From Methanoculleus marisnigri (lineage in GTDB: Archaea; Halobacteriota; Methanomicrobia; Methanomicrobiales; Methanoculleaceae): a stretch of 32,359 bases of DNA. Location of the stretch: the NCBI GenBank assembly GCA_002503885.1, contig DASQ01000078.1, forward strand, positions 1 to 32,359, in the 5' to 3' direction. Of the stretch, positions 1-8,094 are shown one piece after another. Under the pieces are notes generated by a model. The model ran no database searches. It was not told the DNA's origin and saw only the letters and a program-made list of their open reading frames with translations. Position 1 is the stretch's first letter. Every line of letters begins with the position of its first letter. A program made the position numbers and the translations under genes.

Positions 1-268
1 ATTGAGCGTAGGTGCTGCACTCTTTGTAGGGGAAGTCCTTCTTCCGGGTAAACGGGAGGTAGGATCCGACCAGGATGTCAACCCCCGAGGTAAGATCCGG
101 CCGGAGGCCCAGAAGGATCTGGCGGTTCTCCTGATGCGTGGCATAATGCTGCCGGACGTTGTACAGTCCTACATTGTACATGCTTTTTGCATGGTACGCG
201 AGCGTGTCGAGGATCCAGAACGTCTTCTGGGGAAGGCGCAGATAGTTGCTGACGACTCGCAGTGCCAT
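1..268 (-). CDS. tnpB: IS200/IS605-family TnpB (OrfB) transposon protein, N-terminal part, cut by window edge
   Basis: The minus strand is open from an ATG at 268 to the window edge (89 codons). It begins MALRVVSNYLRLPQKTFWIL and continues with LAYHAKSMYNVGLYNVRQHY. The pattern of aromatic and basic residues around YNVGLYNVRQHY is typical of the N-terminal region of archaeal TnpB/OrfB proteins, the RNA-guided nucleases carried by IS200/IS605 and IS1341 elements. An SD-like AGAGGT lies just before the ATG. An upstream ATG at about 293 runs into a stop within eight codons, which supports the start at 268. The RuvC and zinc-ribbon parts lie outside the window, so whether the gene is intact cannot be judged. 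The family call rests on this short N-terminal part only. Confidence 0.72.
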   Translation of the reverse strand, partial: MALRVVSNYLRLPQKTFWILDTLAYHAKSMYNVGLYNVRQHYATHQENRQILLGLRPDLTSGVDILVGSYLPFTRKKDFPYKECSTYAQ

Positions 269-340
269 TACCTCTTATCTTGGGGGCTCATCTGTCTATA
301 AGATAACTCCCGCGGGGCGAACGTGTACGGGGCTTGATGC

Positions 341-382
341 GGGCAATTCCTCCCCCGGTTGAAACCGGGGGCCTCCTTGCCC
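341..382. mobile_element. Hairpin upstream of tnpB, probable IS200/IS605 left-end structure
   Basis: A perfect inverted repeat, CCCCCGGTT-GA-AACCGGGGG (352-371), sits inside an outer GGGCAA (341-346) / TTGCCC (377-382) pairing. It is about 75-115 bp upstream of the tnpB start. IS200/IS605 elements carry subterminal hairpins recognised as single strands, and this position fits the left end. The exact element boundary and target site cannot be fixed without the other end or an empty site. Confidence 0.5.
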
Positions 383-465
383 GTCGTATGTGAAGCGGAT
401 CGAGACGTATTCGGGGTCTCCGGGAAGGATTTTTTCCCCAAGCAGGCGACCCCGTAAACTCCGGA

Positions 466-530
466 TTCCCGCCCGTCGTTGCTGCACCTCCGGCATTTGA
501 ATCCTGAAGTTCCGCCCATCGTTGCTTAAC
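466..530. repeat. Short imperfect direct repeat near the presumed transposon end
   Basis: CGCCCGTCGTTGCT (470-483) recurs with one mismatch as CGCCCATCGTTGCT (513-526), 43 bp apart. The pair lies between the tnpB hairpin and the next gene. It may be part of the element end or of the interrupted target region. The 269-561 stretch holds no convincing gene; the short minus-strand reading frames crossing it match nothing I recognise. Confidence 0.3.
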
Positions 531-561
531 AGTCATATACCGGGAGGCCCAAGGTACGCGT

Positions 562-915
562 ATGGAGTCGGAAGAGGTGGATTCGGTCGCGCAGGAGATC
601 ATGGTCACCCTGGATAATCTCTTTCTCGCGGAGAAACGCGCAAGGCTCCAGGTGTCTGCTCTTGAGCAGCGACAGTATCCCCTGGCCGCGACGTTTGAGA
701 TGGTCCGGGATATGGAGGCCGACAGCGCCATCGAGGAGGCCCTTGCCAGGTTTGGCTTCGAGTCCCATACCATCGACGACGATGCCGAACTCTGGATCTC
801 GGATGAGCACGGGCTGATGGTCTTCCTCTCCTTCACCGCCCCGGATGGGCGGTACTACAACTACAGGATCGTGGCGTTCGATGTCGTCGCCGAAGAAGAG
901 GAGGAGTACGCGTGA
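562..915 (+). CDS. Hypothetical small acidic protein (117 aa)
   Basis: I do not recognise the family. The N-terminal half (about residues 1-60) is helical and rich in Glu, Arg and Leu. The second half alternates hydrophobic and charged residues, with segments such as AELWISDEHGLMVFLSF and YYNYRIVAFDVV that suggest beta strands. The extreme C-terminus is an acidic run (AEEEEEYA). No signal peptide or membrane segment is visible, so it is probably cytoplasmic. The upstream region has only weak SD-like bases (AAGGT). It is separated from the HEAT-repeat gene by about 100 bp that contains the promoter of that gene, so the two are not clearly co-transcribed. Confidence 0.7.
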   Translation: MESEEVDSVAQEIMVTLDNLFLAEKRARLQVSALEQRQYPLAATFEMVRDMEADSAIEEALARFGFESHTIDDDAELWISDEHGLMVFLSFTAPDGRYYNYRIVAFDVVAEEEEEYA

Positions 916-970
916 ACCCGACATGCGACGGCGCACCCAACACCTGCAACGCGGTGAGATATCGCACCAG

Positions 971-980
971 GTCTATATAC
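971..980 (+). promoter_or_regulatory. TATA box for the HEAT-repeat/aminopeptidase operon
   Basis: GTCTATATAC at 971-980 looks like an archaeal TATA element. Placing the transcript start about 25 nt downstream (around 1000-1005) gives a short leader that contains the GGAGGG SD at 1012-1017. Confidence 0.5.
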
Positions 981-1023
981 CGTAAACGACATCTGATCTG
1001 CAGCAGAACCTGGAGGGATGGAG

Positions 1024-1554
1024 ATGGAACGTTCGGTGAAACGTCTGATGGAAGACAGGGAGAAACGACGTGAGGAGAATCTCGGAAAATACATCGAGCA
1101 GCTCTCCCACGAGAACATCTCCTACCGGTTAAGGGCGGCCGAGGCGCTGGGGGCATGCGCCGATATGCGGGCGGTCGAGCCCCTGATCGCCGCCCTGCAC
1201 GACCGGGAGAACGAAGTCCGCTGGGTTGCGACGCAGGCGCTCGGAAAACTCCGCGATGCACGGGCCGTCGAGCCGCTGCTGCCCCTCCTCACCGACCCCG
1301 ACCGGTGGGCGCGTCGCGGTGCCGCCTGGTCGCTCGGCGAGATCGGCGACCCTCGCGCGGTCGACCCGCTCCTCCCCCTTCTTGCAGACAAAAAGATGGA
1401 TGTCAGGATCGCCGCCGCCGATGCGCTCGGCAAACTGCACGACCCACGGGTGGCCGGCGCTCTCTCCGCCGCGCTCGAGGGCGAGGAGGAACCGGAGGTC
1501 AGGACGGCGATCCGCCGTGCCCTCCGCGAGATCACCGGCGAGGCGGAACTTTGA
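1024..1554 (+). CDS. HEAT-repeat (PBS-lyase type) protein
   Basis: A highly charged N-terminal helix (residues about 1-30) is followed by four HEAT-like helical repeats of about 31 residues. The repeat signature is clear in AVEPLIAALHD, AVEPLLPLLTD, AVDPLLPLLAD and VAGALSAALEG, each followed by VR/R..A..ALG.L. Such repeats form a solenoid used for protein-protein binding; no catalytic residues are seen. Two ATGs compete. The one at 1018 lies only 1 nt after the GGAGGG SD (1012-1017). The ATG at 1024 is 6 nt after it, so 1024 is preferred. The TGA stop overlaps the TTG start of the aminopeptidase gene (TTGA), which implies translational coupling and suggests the two proteins act together. Confidence 0.85.
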   Translation: MERSVKRLMEDREKRREENLGKYIEQLSHENISYRLRAAEALGACADMRAVEPLIAALHDRENEVRWVATQALGKLRDARAVEPLLPLLTDPDRWARRGAAWSLGEIGDPRAVDPLLPLLADKKMDVRIAAADALGKLHDPRVAGALSAALEGEEEPEVRTAIRRALREITGEAEL

Positions 1555-4409
1555 CCGGCGCAAGCGGAGACCCGGAGAGGCTCTTTCGCTACTACCCGGA
1601 GGATTTCGGGGCGCTCCCGGTGAGAGTCGTCCACATGGACCTCACCTTCGACGTCTACGACGGCCACACCCGGGTCGTCTCCGCCCTCACCGCGGAGACC
1701 CTTGATGCGCCGCTCGCGTCCCTCCCCCTGAACGCCCGGGACCTCGATATTCTCCGCGTCGCTTCCGACGGATACGCCGTCGCCTATACCTACGACCGGG
1801 CCGCCGCGGCCCTCACCGTCGCCTTCGACCCCCCCGTCCCGCCCCGGACCCGGTTCACCCTCGATACCGAGACGATCTGCCGGCCGAGCAGCCACGTCCT
1901 CGAAGGCCTCTACTACGACGGGTCCTGCCCCACCGGGCAGCCCACCCAGATCACCCAGTGCCAGCAGTGGGGGTTCCAGCGGCTGGTCCCCTGCCTCGAC
2001 GACATGACCGCGAAATGCACCTACACGACGGCAATCGTCGCGGACGACGGGTATACGAACCTCATATCGAACGGCGATCCCGCCGGGCCGCGGTTCTATC
2101 TGGGGCCCGGCCGCTCCGTCCAGAAGTACGAGAACACCACGACCCCGATGGCTCCCTACCTCTTCTTCCTCGGGATGGGGTGCTATGACACCCACCGGCG
2201 GGAGTTCGAATACCCCGACGGCCGGACGTTTTCCCTCGAACTCCTCGCGAAACCCGGCTCTGATGCGGCGGCGGCGGAGCGGGCGATCGAGGTCCTCGCG
2301 GACGCGGTGATGTGGGTCCACCTCTTCACCGGCCCCGCGCAGTACCGCGACCACGAGACCCGGGAGGAGGTGTGGCGCCAGGTCCGGGTGCGCGACGAGG
2401 CGAAGCGCGCCGGGGACCGGGCAGCCCTCGAAGATTCCAGAAAGGTGCTTGCCGGGCTTGTTGCGCCCATCCAGACCGGTTACGCCTACACGGGAGCGGT
2501 CTACCGGGAGATCGCCATGCAGAACTCCGACTTCGGCGGGATGGAGAACGTCGGGAACACAACCCTTGCCGCAAACAGGATCATGCCCTACCCGGAAGCG
2601 ACCGACCCCGCCTTCGAGTACATGGTCAGGGTGAAGGTCCACGAGTACTACCACAACGAGAACGGCTCCGAGGTGACGGGGAGGAGCCCGTTCGAGCTCT
2701 GGCTGAACGAAGCGGTGACGGTCCATATCGAGAACCGGCACCACGCCTTCTTCTTCGGCGAGGCATACTCCCGCCTCCAGACCGTGCTCGACCTCCTCGA
2801 CCCCGAGGCCGGGACGCTCGCCCTTGACCGGGGTGCGGGCTCGATGCCGATCGAGCCGGACGGGTTCAATGACCCCAACGACCTCATCACGGGCGTCACC
2901 TACGTGAAAGCCCCCGAGTTCGTCAGGATGATCGAGACGCTGATGGGGAAGGAGACGTTTGCGGAAGCGCTCGGCCGCTACCATGACCGGTTCCGGCACG
3001 CCAACGCCTCCCGGGACGACTGGCTGCGCTGCATGGAGGAGGCCTCGGGACAGGACTTCTCGGGGATGGCAGCGACCTGGCTGAAGGAGAAGGAGTACCC
3101 GGTCCTCACCGTGACCCCCACATACGACCCGGCTTCCCGGCGGTTCACCCTCGCCTACCGCCAGAGCCGCTCACCTGAAGGCCGCATATGGGAGTTCCCG
3201 TTCCGGTTCGCACTCGTCGACGCCGGAGGCCGGGACCTTGCGGACAGAATCGTCCGTATCGCGGACGAGACGGGGGAGATCAGCCTCGACGGCGTCGATC
3301 GGCCCGCGTTCCTCTCGCTCAACCGCGGCTACTCCTTCTACGGGAAGGTGGCATACCAGCCGCCGGAGGACGAACTCTACCTCCAGGTGCAGAGCGACAC
3401 CGATATCGTCGGCCGCTTCACCGCGTTTGCGGCGCTCGCCGACCGGGAGATGCTCCGGCTCCTCGAGGACACGGCCGCAACGGTCTCCGGCCGGTTCGCC
3501 GACCTCTGCATGGATCATCTCGCCGACGACCGCCTCATGGAGGAGGCCGGCGGGCAGTTCCTGACGATCTTCCCGTCGGTAGACGACGAGCGGTTTGCCC
3601 ACCACTACCGGGCGCTTCACGATGCCCAAAAAAAGATCCTCGCTGCCGTCGCCGCCCGGCATCCGGATGCCCTCCTTCGCGTCTACCGGCGGGCGGCGGC
3701 GAACGCTCCGGGCGGGTCGGGTTACCTGGAGGAAGAGGCCCGGGCGATCCGGCGGCGGCAGAGGAAGAACACCTGCCTCGCGATCCTCGCCACCCTCGAC
3801 ACCCCCGATGTCCACCGGCTGCTTCTTCGCCAGTTCCAGGAGGCGACGGCCGCAACCGACCGCCTCACCGCGTTTTCGCTGCTCCTCGAGAGCAGTGCCC
3901 CGGAGCGCCGGGAGATCCTTGCGGCGTTCTCTCTCTCCTCGGCGAAAAGTCCGGTGGCGTGGGAGTCCTTCCTCGCCACGGTCGCCGGGAGCGACTGCGA
4001 CGACCTTGTCGCGATCCTCCGCGAAATCGAGTCCTCGCCCGCCTTTGCAGTCGAGCAGGCCGACCAGCAGCGGGCGCTCTACGGGAGGTTCGCGCTGAAC
4101 AGAAAGTGGTCGCTTGAGACCGGAGAGGGGCGGGCCTACCTCGCGGAGGCGCTCCGGCGGCTCGCCCCGGTCAACGAGTACAGCACCGTCCGGGCCCTGG
4201 ATGCGTTCGCGTTCATTGATGGCATGGAGCCCCGCCACCGGGTGCCGGCCGTCGCGGTGCTTGCCGACCTCCTCTCCTCCCTCAGTCCGGGTGCATACCC
4301 GGCTGTCTACAACAACGCCCGCCGCTTCCTCATCGGTGCCCCGGAGGCCGTCCGCGCCTATGAGGAGGAGCAAGGGGAGATCCCGGCCCTCCGGGGACTC
4401 ACCCCCTGA
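1551..4409 (+). CDS. PepN-like M1 family zinc aminopeptidase
   Basis: This 952-residue protein resembles E. coli aminopeptidase N more than the shorter archaeal tricorn-factor type. The N-terminal region VRVVHMDLTFDVYDGHTRVV matches the start of the M1 N-domain. The exopeptidase motif is GGMENVGN (about residues 329-336). The zinc site is HEYYH (364-368) with the third ligand E387 in LWLNEA, 18 residues on. The transition-state tyrosine is in YVKAPEF (Y451), matching YEKGAE of PepN. A beta-sandwich and a long helical repeat C-domain follow (to 952). The start is TTG at 1551, because it overlaps the previous stop and homology begins soon after; ATG 1635 would cut into the N-domain. It should remove N-terminal residues from cytoplasmic peptides; there is no signal peptide. 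Confidence 0.9.
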   Translation: MTGASGDPERLFRYYPEDFGALPVRVVHMDLTFDVYDGHTRVVSALTAETLDAPLASLPLNARDLDILRVASDGYAVAYTYDRAAAALTVAFDPPVPPRTRFTLDTETICRPSSHVLEGLYYDGSCPTGQPTQITQCQQWGFQRLVPCLDDMTAKCTYTTAIVADDGYTNLISNGDPAGPRFYLGPGRSVQKYENTTTPMAPYLFFLGMGCYDTHRREFEYPDGRTFSLELLAKPGSDAAAAERAIEVLADAVMWVHLFTGPAQYRDHETREEVWRQVRVRDEAKRAGDRAALEDSRKVLAGLVAPIQTGYAYTGAVYREIAMQNSDFGGMENVGNTTLAANRIMPYPEATDPAFEYMVRVKVHEYYHNENGSEVTGRSPFELWLNEAVTVHIENRHHAFFFGEAYSRLQTVLDLLDPEAGTLALDRGAGSMPIEPDGFNDPNDLITGVTYVKAPEFVRMIETLMGKETFAEALGRYHDRFRHANASRDDWLRCMEEASGQDFSGMAATWLKEKEYPVLTVTPTYDPASRRFTLAYRQSRSPEGRIWEFPFRFALVDAGGRDLADRIVRIADETGEISLDGVDRPAFLSLNRGYSFYGKVAYQPPEDELYLQVQSDTDIVGRFTAFAALADREMLRLLEDTAATVSGRFADLCMDHLADDRLMEEAGGQFLTIFPSVDDERFAHHYRALHDAQKKILAAVAARHPDALLRVYRRAAANAPGGSGYLEEEARAIRRRQRKNTCLAILATLDTPDVHRLLLRQFQEATAATDRLTAFSLLLESSAPERREILAAFSLSSAKSPVAWESFLATVAGSDCDDLVAILREIESSPAFAVEQADQQRALYGRFALNRKWSLETGEGRAYLAEALRRLAPVNEYSTVRALDAFAFIDGMEPRHRVPAVAVLADLLSSLSPGAYPAVYNNARRFLIGAPEAVRAYEEEQGEIPALRGLTP

Positions 4410-4410
4410 T

Positions 4411-5250
4411 TCACCCGTACTCCCGGTGCAGCCCGACACCCGTCTCGCGAACGTCCGCCACCTTTGCGAGCGCAATCTTTGCCGCAAGGTCGGTGCAGTG
4501 GCAGGGGTGAAGGGCGGCCGGCTGCACCTCCGCGAAGTAGTCGAGGATACCCTGCATCTGCTCCGGCGGTGCGTCGAGGAGATGGAACCCGCCGATGACG
4601 TCGGCGACCCGGTCTTCTTCGCAGATCTCTTTTGCCTGCTCGATCGTCGAGCAGATACCTGCGTGGGAGCACCCGGTTATGACGACAAGACCTTCCGCGG
4701 TCTTGCAGGCGAGCGCCGTGTCGTCGGCGACGGTGTCTTCCCGGATACCGTCGGGGGTGTAGATGTAGCCGCACGAAGGTGCCCGCTCGAACGCGAACCG
4801 CCGCTCGATCTCGCCGAGGAAGACCAGGTTCTCGGTCAGCCAGAGGGGGGCCGCGGTGAGGAGGACCTTCCCGTGCCTGAAGAGTTCCTCGACCGACAGG
4901 TGGCACCCGATCTCCCCGACGCCGTCGCAGCTCCGGGTGAGGAATGCGTCGGGATGGGCGATGAACGTGGGCTCGACCCGCTCGCGGCCTTCGAAGATCG
5001 CCTCGGTATGGAGCCGGACGAGGGCGTCGAGACCCCAGGTGTGGTCGAGGTGACCGTGGGAGATAACAATCTCTTCGACGCGGAGGAGGTCGATCCCCAT
5101 CTTTTGGGCGTTGGCGACGAGGATGCCCGAGTAGCCGGCATCGAAGAGGACGCGGGTCCCGGCATCCTCGAGGTAGATCGAGAGCCCGGGTTCCGCGAGG
5201 AAGTAACGGTCGGTGAGGGTGGCGTTATCCACGAGAACCGTCAGCCTCAT
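4411..5250 (-). CDS. Metallo-beta-lactamase fold hydrolase, DHPS-like subgroup (related to MJ0301)
   Basis: This is a 279-residue MBL-fold protein. Metal-binding motifs are SHGHLDH (H65, H67, D69, H70), GCSHAG (H196), GGFHL (H223) and HPCHC (H248, H251). The order and the GCSHAGICST element fit the DHPS-like MBL subgroup that includes M. jannaschii MJ0301, which has been linked to pterin/methanopterin chemistry, but substrate assignment here is uncertain. The protein is cytoplasmic with no signal peptide. Its stop faces the aminopeptidase stop with 1 nt between. The first ~28 codons are duplicated at 8099-8183. In the ancestral arrangement it lay about 120 bp downstream of an SRPBCC gene on the same strand, so the two may once have been an operon. 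Confidence 0.85.
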   Translation of the reverse strand: MRLTVLVDNATLTDRYFLAEPGLSIYLEDAGTRVLFDAGYSGILVANAQKMGIDLLRVEEIVISHGHLDHTWGLDALVRLHTEAIFEGRERVEPTFIAHPDAFLTRSCDGVGEIGCHLSVEELFRHGKVLLTAAPLWLTENLVFLGEIERRFAFERAPSCGYIYTPDGIREDTVADDTALACKTAEGLVVITGCSHAGICSTIEQAKEICEEDRVADVIGGFHLLDAPPEQMQGILDYFAEVQPAALHPCHCTDLAAKIALAKVADVRETGVGLHREYG

Positions 5251-5440
5251 CGCCAGCGCCTCCCGGGGGGGAGACAGGGCCGGGAAACGGCCGGCACAAT
5301 GGCGGCGGAGACCTCACCCCGGCAGAGGATCGGGGCCGTGAACGGATCCATGCAGATACTGGGAACGTCCGGGTTAAGAAAGTTTCCCGGCGGTAAACCG
5401 CTCCGCCCGCTCCTTGAGCAGGAATCCGGGGCGGGGTCGT
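5161..5440. repeat. Duplicated block, left copy (MBL 5' end plus SRPBCC 3' end)
   Basis: This segment aligns with about 8095-8345. The clearest parts are 5221-5250 against 8154-8183 (29 of 30 bases) and 5330-5418 against 8242-8330 (roughly 88% by eye). The two copies are direct repeats flanking the TetR/UbiA/GT2 cassette. The left copy contains the intact MBL start and a broken SRPBCC gene. Confidence 0.75.
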
Positions 5441-5530
5441 CCGGAGGAACTCAGCCTGAACAAACCGGGAGTCGCATCGCCTGCGGAGACGACAGTGGAC
5501 CGGCGGTTCGTAGAAGAGGCGACCGCCCGG
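5374..5530 (-). pseudogene. Decayed SRPBCC-family gene remnant
   Basis: The minus strand ends with LLKERAERFTAGKLS and a stop at 5374, matching the C-terminus ALRERAERFATGKLS of the intact SRPBCC gene at 8285. Another frame carries DSRFVQAEF, matching GSRFVQAEV of the intact protein. Between these the remnant lacks about 75 bp and changes frame. The 5' half is not recognisable. No functional product is expected. The rest of the 5251-5615 stretch shows no other gene. Confidence 0.7.
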
Positions 5531-5615
5531 GAGGGGCACGGGTGATGGCGCCATTCGGGAAAGATGTCCCGCGGGGTAAGGACAATGACTCCCCGGCATA
5601 CCAACCGGGTTCTCC

Positions 5616-6404
5616 TTACCCATACCCGATGATTTTACCCCAGGCATTGCTGATCTTCTTTAGGGCTAGTTTCAGGTCTTCGGAGAATACAGATCGCTGA
5701 AGAGCAATGGTACGCGGATACGGGTAGTTCAGGAGACCTTCCGCACGCCCGGTGACGTAGTAATGATAATATCCACTGAGGTAGAGTTCCGCATACCCGA
5801 GGGTACCCTTCATCCGGCGCGCAGAGGTGAGAACTGCGATGCGGTGATCATAGATGCATTCGGCATGAGCATCGAAGATGCGCAGAGAGAGATCATAATC
5901 CTCCAGGATTGATATATCCCGGTGACCGCCCGCCCTGATATACACATCCGTTTTTACTGCGAAATTGGACCCTATAAGCCAGTAGAAACCAAACGGATGA
6001 AGCAGAAGATAATATTGCCGCCATCCCCGTATGATGCACGAACAGAGAGTCCGGTTATAAAATCTGACCGGCCCCGTGCAGACGTCATAGCCGCCGGTCG
6101 TGAGTACTTCCTGTATCGTCTCCAGCCAGGCAGGGGGGTGGCGCGTATCTGCGTCCGTGAACACAAGGATCTCCCCGTTCGCTGCTTCGGCCCCATCCCC
6201 TCGGGCACCGCCGATCCCGGTTCGCTTCTGGGAAATAACCCGATCGGCAACGGTTGCAGCGTACTCACAGGTGCGATCAGATGATCCTCCGTCGACAACG
6301 ATGATCTCGTAGGTCTCCCGCGGGATGCTCTGGGCTGCAAGCGATCCCAGACAGTCGAGAATGGTCGCCTCTTCATTGAGTGCGGGAATGATTACCGATA
6401 TCAT
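5616..6404 (-). CDS. Family 2 glycosyltransferase
   Basis: This 262-residue GT-A fold glycosyltransferase begins MISVIIPALNEEATI. The nucleotide-sugar site is VVDGGSSDRT (DGGSSD 38-43). The metal-binding DxD-like motif is TDADTRHP (84-90), and the catalytic ED pair is in ILEDYDLSLR (E168, D169). A hydrophobic aromatic stretch near residues 130-147 may contact membrane. ATG 6404 is chosen because GGTGAT lies 5 nt upstream; a GTG at 6413 overlapping the UbiA stop is the alternative. It follows the UbiA gene within 5 nt, so they are co-transcribed. It could transfer a sugar to a lipid carrier made or modified by the UbiA protein; the acceptor is unknown. Confidence 0.85.
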   Translation of the reverse strand: MISVIIPALNEEATILDCLGSLAAQSIPRETYEIIVVDGGSSDRTCEYAATVADRVISQKRTGIGGARGDGAEAANGEILVFTDADTRHPPAWLETIQEVLTTGGYDVCTGPVRFYNRTLCSCIIRGWRQYYLLLHPFGFYWLIGSNFAVKTDVYIRAGGHRDISILEDYDLSLRIFDAHAECIYDHRIAVLTSARRMKGTLGYAELYLSGYYHYYVTGRAEGLLNYPYPRTIALQRSVFSEDLKLALKKISNAWGKIIGYG

Positions 6405-6409
6405 AGAGA

Positions 6410-7249
6410 TCACCGGGTGCGGAATAAGTGATTGTTCATGAGCGTACGGTAGCCCCTTCCAGTGGCCGGAACCAACAATGTTCGGCAGCCGTAGACCGGA
6501 TAGCCGATAAGGAAGATAACCATTACGGCAGTTGCGGCAACATCGATCGCAAACCACCTTGAGATCAGCTCAAACGCCGCAACGGAGAGTGCGGCAGTGA
6601 TGCCGAGGAGGAGAAATCCGTTTCTCAGGCCGATACCGACAACGGTGGTATAGGTGGTCCCCAGATCATCGTGATAGTCCAGGATTTCGTGTACAATCAG
6701 CGCCTCGCAGCAGAGTAAGGTGCAGATGAGGGCCGATGCGACAGGGAGGGAGAGGAGTGCAGTGATTGCGCCTCCAGCAAGGATATACCCCGCGAGAAAC
6801 GGCAGTCCGCCGAACATCACGCCGTGGCAGATGATGTCCATTGCAAACCGATCCTTGAACCTGATAGGTGGTGCCGAATAGAGCGTCAGGGCAACCAGGC
6901 AGAGAAGGGTGAAGACGAATCCCATGCTCGATATGGCGAGGGAGGCGAGGAGCGGTATTCCTGCGAGTGCCACGCACATGCCGACGACCTCTTCCTTCGC
7001 TATCAACCTCTCGGCAAACGGGTTTTTTCCCTGTTTCGTCTTCCCTAGATGGCTTTTGTCAATCTCTGCATCATACAGATTATTGATCACAAATCCATAT
7101 GCGGTGACGCAGAAGAACAGGACAAAAACCACGATGAGGCCGGATGAGAGGCCCACGGCGAGGAAAGCTCCGGCAAGCGGGAAGAGCGGATAAAATTTAA
7201 CCCAGTCTCCCGTGCGGAGCATTCTCCAGTATCCCTGTAGTTTATCCAT
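6410..7249 (-). CDS. UbiA-family prenyltransferase
   Basis: This 279-residue membrane protein has about eight or nine hydrophobic segments. The first aspartate motif is NNLYDAEID (N56, D60, D64) and the second is DYHDD (D191-D195). The loop element LYSAPPIRFKDR (123-134) is also typical. These motifs bind prenyl diphosphate through Mg2+. Family members make quinones, hemes, archaeal ether lipids or decaprenyl-phosphoribose, and the exact acceptor cannot be told from sequence. The second motif is followed by DLGTTYTTVVG, usual for this family. It lies between TetR (160 bp upstream) and GT2 (immediately downstream), which suggests inducible synthesis of a modified isoprenoid or glycolipid. Base composition is lower in GC than flanking genes. 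Confidence 0.87.
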   Translation of the reverse strand: MDKLQGYWRMLRTGDWVKFYPLFPLAGAFLAVGLSSGLIVVFVLFFCVTAYGFVINNLYDAEIDKSHLGKTKQGKNPFAERLIAKEEVVGMCVALAGIPLLASLAISSMGFVFTLLCLVALTLYSAPPIRFKDRFAMDIICHGVMFGGLPFLAGYILAGGAITALLSLPVASALICTLLCCEALIVHEILDYHDDLGTTYTTVVGIGLRNGFLLLGITAALSVAAFELISRWFAIDVAATAVMVIFLIGYPVYGCRTLLVPATGRGYRTLMNNHLFRTR

Positions 7250-7408
7250 AGTCCTATGCTCCCTCGTGTGAACGATTACGATCGGGTACTACGCCGGGTA
7301 TCCTGCTCCGCCAGATCCCGGAGAGTCGGTTGATGCCGGCGGATGGCCGTGGAGACGCTCTCGATTGCGATCTGTGGTTCCATGTTCCCGATACCGGCTC
7401 CTGCCGTT

Positions 7409-7993
7409 TCACTGCCTCTGCGCCATTCCGGACCACATGGAAGCAACCGCCTGCTCAATGGTCTCTTCGACATCACCCTGCAGTCTGCCGAAGAGATGCA
7501 GGTGAATGAGCATAAAGTTCGGGTACCAGAAATTTGCCAGGAACACCTCTCTGTTGACTCCTGTCAGTATTCCCCGGGAGACAGCTCTCTGGTACAGTTC
7601 ATCGAGGGCAGAGAGATGGACGGATATCATCTCTTTTGCCTTTTGGGTGATATTCGGAGAGGAGGTGAACTGTTCGAAGAAGAGGGTCTGTTTCGGATTT
7701 TCAAACATCCAATGAAGCACCTGTCGTTTGACATTCAGGATCTGTTCTTCCACAGGGGTCCCCGGGCGAATAGCCTCGTCCACCACATCAGCGAGTGCCC
7801 GGTGAATGGAAGAATAGAGTGAATCGATAAGGTCTTCTTTTGTCCGGAAGTACCGGAAGAGGGTTCCTGCCGACACCCCGGCACGGTCCGATATCTGCTG
7901 GGTCGGTGTTGCATGAAACCCCTGGGTCGAGAAGAGATCGATCGCTGCCTCCATCAACGCCTTCCGTTTTTCTTCCGATACAGGCCTGCTCAA
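7409..7993 (-). CDS. TetR/AcrR-family transcriptional regulator
   Basis: This is a 194-residue protein with the N-terminal TetR DNA-binding domain. The HTH region is TPTQQISDRAGVSAGTLFRYF (about residues 29-49), followed by RTKEDLIDSLY. The C-terminal part is an all-helical ligand/dimer domain rich in aromatic residues, without a recognised ligand. The start codon is TTG at 7993, fixed by a perfect GGAGGT 6 nt upstream. The palindrome at 8061-8078 overlaps the predicted TATA element, so self-repression is likely. The 160 bp between this gene and UbiA has no gene; one transcript may cover TetR, UbiA and GT2. Confidence 0.9.
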   Translation of the reverse strand: MSRPVSEEKRKALMEAAIDLFSTQGFHATPTQQISDRAGVSAGTLFRYFRTKEDLIDSLYSSIHRALADVVDEAIRPGTPVEEQILNVKRQVLHWMFENPKQTLFFEQFTSSPNITQKAKEMISVHLSALDELYQRAVSRGILTGVNREVFLANFWYPNFMLIHLHLFGRLQGDVEETIEQAVASMWSGMAQRQ

Positions 7994-8055
7994 ACGAATA
8001 CCTCCACATCTCCAGCATATCTCAGGAGATCCAGTACTATCTCCGTCTCCTCCAC

Positions 8056-8078
8056 ATAAATAAGTGACTACTCATTCA
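8056..8078 (-). promoter_or_regulatory. TetR-type operator overlapping the tetR promoter
   Basis: TAAGTGACTACTCATTCA (8061-8078) matches its own reverse complement at 12 of 18 positions, with a TGAnTAnTCA core of the kind bound by TetR/AcrR dimers. Reading toward tetR, it runs into CTTATTTATG, a TATA-like element about 26 nt before a start near 8033. Repressor binding here would block TBP/TFB. The site assignment is inferred. Confidence 0.55.
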
Positions 8079-8094
8079 ATCAAATGTTACAATC

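Noticed and set aside
1155..1550. Extension of the aminopeptidase frame upstream of TTG 1551
   Set aside because: It overlaps the HEAT-repeat gene out of frame and adds a low-complexity Arg/Pro-rich sequence; family similarity begins after 1551.
1122..2999. Long open frame (625 codons) on the minus strand opposite the HEAT and aminopeptidase genes
   Set aside because: It is antisense to two well-supported genes; high-GC codon use leaves such frames open, and its product shows no recognisable motif.
4114..5700. 528-codon plus-strand frame from the aminopeptidase end through the MBL gene
   Set aside because: It covers the out-of-frame 3' end of the aminopeptidase and the antisense of the MBL gene; no start or motif supports it.
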